DNA of 8,258 nt, from assembly GCA_018702715.1 (NCBI GenBank), contig JABIYQ010000440.1:1-8258 (forward strand), in the 5' to 3' direction. Below the pieces are notes generated by a model. That model did not search any database. It was not told the DNA's origin and worked only from the letters and a program-made list of their open reading frames with translations. Shown in pieces: positions 6,265 through 8,258 of this stretch. A program made the translations under genes and the position numbers. The stretch comes from Desulfobacula sp. Lineage in GTDB: Bacteria > Desulfobacterota > Desulfobacteria > Desulfobacterales > Desulfobacteraceae. Within the stretch, counting starts at the first letter, position 1; each line of letters opens with the position of its first letter.

Positions 6265-7977
6265 TTATGTGTCACTTTTTTTTTGGGCTTTAATCCAGGA
6301 ATAAACAGGAGGAATATCATCTGATTCAGGTTCACTTTTTACATCCAGAAAAATTGGAACTTTTGATTTGAGTGCAATATCAAGCCCTTTTTGCAATTGA
6401 TCGGTTGTTTCAATGGATAAGGCTTTTATTCCAAATCCCTGAGCTACTTTTACCGGATCATTGGCATTAAAATCCACAGAAAAATATTTTTCACTGCAAT
6501 GCAGTTTTTGGAGCGCTTTAATCCATCCAAATGTACTATTATTGAAATGAATGAGTACTGCAGGGATATTAAGACGGGAAATAGTTTCCAGTTCTCCGGC
6601 TGACATGCCCAGAGACCCATCTCCGAAAAGTCCTACCAGCCTTGCATCAGGACATGCATAGTGGGCGCCGACCACTGCAGGAATCGCATACCCCAATCCC
6701 CCATAGGCCCTTGGGATGATAAACCTGGAATTTTTAGCAGCAAGTTTTAAATATCGAGTAATATAAGGTGTTGGTGTCCCTGCATCAGAAATCACTATGG
6801 TGGATTTGTCAAGATGGCGGTTGAGTTCGGCGATAATGCGAATGGGTTTTAATGGTTTGGAAACCGCCTGGAATTCTTTTTTTGCATCTTCCCAGAAAGA
6901 CTGCCGCTGTCGGTTCAGTTTATTCACCCAAAGAGATGTTTCTTTTTGACTGGTTTTCCCTTTTAAAAGAATCCCTAAATCTTCCACTACAAGTTTCGCA
7001 TCCCCTGCAACACTTAAGGTGTTTTTAAAATTATTCCCCAGCATTTCAGGGTTTAAATCAATTTGAAGAATTTTGCGATCCTGTTTATCAGAGGGCATCG
7101 ACCAGTTGATAGTAGAAACAGATCCCATTTTACATCCGATATATAATAATGTGTCCGCTTCTTCGATTGCACGGTGAGCATGAGGGTGGAAACCGTTATC
7201 TCCAATTACACCAATTGCCAGCGGATGGTCATCCGGCATTATGCCCTGACCGGATATGGTTGAAACAACCGGGGCGGACATCCATTCGGCTATGGATTGA
7301 ATTGTCCCGCCCGCCTGTGAGTGGTTTGCTCCTCCTCCAGTGATGATGACCAGTTTTTTTGATTCAACCATATAAGATGCAAGCTTTTCAAGCTCTACCC
7401 TTGCTCCTCGTGTCCTAAAGGCCGGGTAGACAGAGCAATTTTTGTCCGCATATATTGTTTTAAACTCTTCTTTAAAATCTCCATTCAAAGTTTCCTGTGG
7501 GAATGCCAGGTGAACTGCGCCGGGTTTTCCGGTTGTTGCAATTCTGAAGGCCCGGCGCAGGACTTCCGGTATTTTATTTGTGCCTTTTACGACAGATGCC
7601 CACTTGGTAATGGATTCATATAATTTCTTGGTGTCAAGTTCAGTGATGGTTTGTTTACCCTCCCCCGAAAGTGGCGTATCTGACGTGATCGCGATAAGAG
7701 GAATTGAAGAAGCGTTAGCTTCAGCTACACCAGGCACTGTGTATAGTGATCCGGCTCCACTCGGGCATTCACAGATTCCCGGTTTATGACTCAATCTGGC
7801 ATAGGCATCCGCCATAAAAGATGCCGAGCGTTCGTCTCTGGCCATGATATGACGAATGCCTGATTTGCTGTCGTAGAGTGCTTCATATAGCTTAATACTG
7901 GTGTCACCCGGGACACCAAAAATATATTCCACACCGTATTGTTCTAACATTTTGATAATAACTTGGGCGCCAATCAT
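6265..7977 (-). CDS. Thiamine-diphosphate-dependent enzyme of the acetolactate synthase superfamily, reaction unknown
   Basis: 570 residues with all three domains of the pyruvate oxidase/acetolactate synthase fold. The N-terminal Pyr domain has YGVEYIFGVPG (14-24) and RDERSASFMADAYAR (47-61), in which E49 is the cofactor-activating glutamate. A middle domain (about 190-345) includes IITGGGAN and the GVIGDNGFHPHAH stretch. The C-terminal PP domain has the metal-diphosphate motif GDGS (452-455) through N479-N480, with D453 and N480 as the expected Mg ligands. Retained E49 argues against glyoxylate carboligase, which lacks it. The N-terminal region does not resemble sulfoacetaldehyde acetyltransferase (Xsc). 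As first gene of the operon, ahead of an importer and a C-N bond dehydrogenase, it may act on a 2-oxo acid or aldehyde made by that dehydrogenase (inference). Annotation as acetolactate synthase would be too specific, since no regulatory-subunit gene is nearby. The ATG at 7977 has AGAGG 7 nt upstream. Confidence 0.9.
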   Translation of the reverse strand: MIGAQVIIKMLEQYGVEYIFGVPGDTSIKLYEALYDSKSGIRHIMARDERSASFMADAYARLSHKPGICECPSGAGSLYTVPGVAEANASSIPLIAITSDTPLSGEGKQTITELDTKKLYESITKWASVVKGTNKIPEVLRRAFRIATTGKPGAVHLAFPQETLNGDFKEEFKTIYADKNCSVYPAFRTRGARVELEKLASYMVESKKLVIITGGGANHSQAGGTIQSIAEWMSAPVVSTISGQGIMPDDHPLAIGVIGDNGFHPHAHRAIEEADTLLYIGCKMGSVSTINWSMPSDKQDRKILQIDLNPEMLGNNFKNTLSVAGDAKLVVEDLGILLKGKTSQKETSLWVNKLNRQRQSFWEDAKKEFQAVSKPLKPIRIIAELNRHLDKSTIVISDAGTPTPYITRYLKLAAKNSRFIIPRAYGGLGYAIPAVVGAHYACPDARLVGLFGDGSLGMSAGELETISRLNIPAVLIHFNNSTFGWIKALQKLHCSEKYFSVDFNANDPVKVAQGFGIKALSIETTDQLQKGLDIALKSKVPIFLDVKSEPESDDIPPVYSWIKAQKKSDT

Positions 7978-8006
7978 ATCAGTACCTCTTTTGAAGATTG
8001 GTTGGG

Positions 8007-8044
8007 TATTTAATAAATTATTTAATTAAATAGTTTATTAAATA
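8007..8044. promoter_or_regulatory. 38-bp near-perfect palindrome, candidate operator of the divergent control region
   Basis: Positions 8007-8044 are centred at 8025/8026 and are self-complementary in 18 of 19 pairs; the only mismatch is 8018 (T) with 8033 (G). The core 8019-8032 (TATTTAATTAAATA) is perfect. It lies 30-67 bp upstream of the TPP-enzyme start, immediately downstream of a TTGACA box on that strand, where a bound protein would block initiation or clearance. Composition is almost purely A and T, so chance symmetry is likelier than in mixed sequence, but 18 of 19 is hard to dismiss. Confidence 0.55.
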
Positions 8045-8047
8045 ATT

Positions 8048-8075
8048 AACTTACAGAATACACAGGTCTTGTCAA
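8048..8075 (-). promoter_or_regulatory. Candidate promoter of the operon
   Basis: A perfect -35 box TTGACA lies on the minus strand at 8075-8070. With a 16-nt spacer the -10 is TAAGTT (8053-8048), only 3 of 6 to consensus. Transcription would begin near 8041, inside the palindrome, and leave a 5' leader of about 64 nt. The weak -10 would suit an activated or tightly repressed promoter. Confidence 0.4.
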
Positions 8076-8142
8076 GCGATTTTTTGAATTTTTTAATATT
8101 TTTAAAATATAAAGTTTATTAAATCCTCAAGATGCTTATACC

Positions 8143-8171
8143 TTGCTATTTAATCAAATTTTTAATAAATT
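8143..8171 (+). promoter_or_regulatory. Weak candidate promoter of the divergent gene
   Basis: TTGCTA (8143-8148, 4 of 6 to the -35 consensus) and TAAATT (8166-8171, 4 of 6 to the -10 consensus) stand 17 nt apart, upstream of the plus-strand ATG at 8200. The -10 overlaps a copy of the repeated half-site, compatible with autoregulation. In sequence this A/T-rich such matches are common. Confidence 0.25.
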
Positions 8172-8199
8172 AGATTATAAAAAAATATAAAGGACAAAC

Positions 8200-8258
8200 A
8201 TGCCTCCAAAAAAATCTAACAAAGATACTGAAAAATCAGATTTAACCTATAAAGCATA
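8200..8258 (+). CDS. N-terminus of a divergent gene, possibly a GntR-type regulator, cut by window end
   Basis: Only 19 codons are visible. They begin at an ATG preceded by AAGGA with 5-nt spacing, which supports a real start. The peptide opens with a charged Lys/Asp-rich leader (MPPKKSNKDTEKSD) followed by LTYKA. A short polar leader followed by Leu-x-Tyr-x-Ala is how many GntR/FCD regulators begin, before the first helix of their winged-helix domain. The divergent position next to a catabolic operon and repeated palindromic sites fits a local regulator. Nothing diagnostic of a DNA-binding domain is inside the window, so the family is a guess from context; that a gene starts here is fairly sure. 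Confidence 0.5.
   Translation, partial: MPPKKSNKDTEKSDLTYKA

Larger units (their letters stand above)
8009..8172. repeat. Dispersed copies of an A/T-rich half-site across the divergent intergenic region
   Basis: TTTAATAAATTA occurs exactly at 8009-8020 and 8161-8172. AGTTTATTAAAT occurs exactly at 8032-8043 and 8113-8124. Since GTTTATTAAAT is the inverse of ATTTAATAAAC, all four are versions of one core, (A/T)TTTAATAAA, two in each orientation. A fifth, weaker copy (TATTTAATCAAATT) is at 8147-8160. One pair builds the 38-bp palindrome; the others lie nearer the divergent gene, as expected if one regulator controls both directions. Low complexity limits the weight of this. Confidence 0.45.

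Noticed and set aside
6265..7977. Glyoxylate carboligase acting on glyoxylate from glycine oxidation
   Set aside because: An attractive pairing with an HcnABC-type enzyme, but glyoxylate carboligase lacks the catalytic Glu that is present here as E49.
8096..8110. 15-bp A/T palindrome (ATATTTT/AAAATAT)
   Set aside because: Pure A/T and short, in a very A/T-rich spacer; expected by chance and unrelated to the repeated core.

Overview
The window is a single catabolic-looking operon on the minus strand, reading right to left, with the first codons of a divergent gene on the plus strand at the right edge. Base composition is moderately AT-rich. The genes are typical of proteobacterial carboxylate or amino-acid catabolism. 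The combination of a TAXI-type TRAP importer with an HcnABC/opine-oxidase-type dehydrogenase and this codon use suggests a marine or sediment Desulfobacterota (Desulfobacula/Desulfobacter-like) host. That placement is inference, because no rRNA or other phylogenetic marker is present.

Layout in transcription order: an AT-rich divergent control region (about 7978-8199) with a 38-bp near-perfect palindrome next to a TTGACA box; a thiamine-diphosphate enzyme of the acetolactate synthase superfamily (7977-6265); a secreted TAXI solute-binding protein (6216-5191); a 329-bp gap carrying a 220-bp MITE-like element with 13-bp terminal inverted repeats, TTAG flanks and a strong internal hairpin, plus a separate 11-bp perfect hairpin; a fused TRAP permease (4861-2960); then three tightly packed genes for an HcnABC-type dehydrogenase: a DadA-like FAD subunit (2899-1706), a small [2Fe-2S] subunit (1703-1374) and a large NAD/FAD-fold subunit with a BFD-like [2Fe-2S] domain (1384 to beyond position 1). 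The last gene runs off the left edge, only a few residues short of its usual length.

Proposed logic (inference): the TAXI protein and permease import a small organic anion, probably an amino acid, N-substituted amino acid, opine or amino-sulfonate. The three-subunit membrane-associated dehydrogenase oxidises its C-N bond and passes electrons on. The TPP enzyme then decarboxylates, cleaves or condenses the resulting 2-oxo acid or aldehyde. The architecture parallels taurine catabolism (TRAP importer, dehydrogenase, TPP-dependent Xsc), but the TPP enzyme does not look like Xsc and the dehydrogenase is of a different type, so the substrate is open. The divergent gene is probably the local regulator.

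The most unusual non-coding object is the MITE-like element inserted between binding-protein and permease genes that would normally be adjacent.
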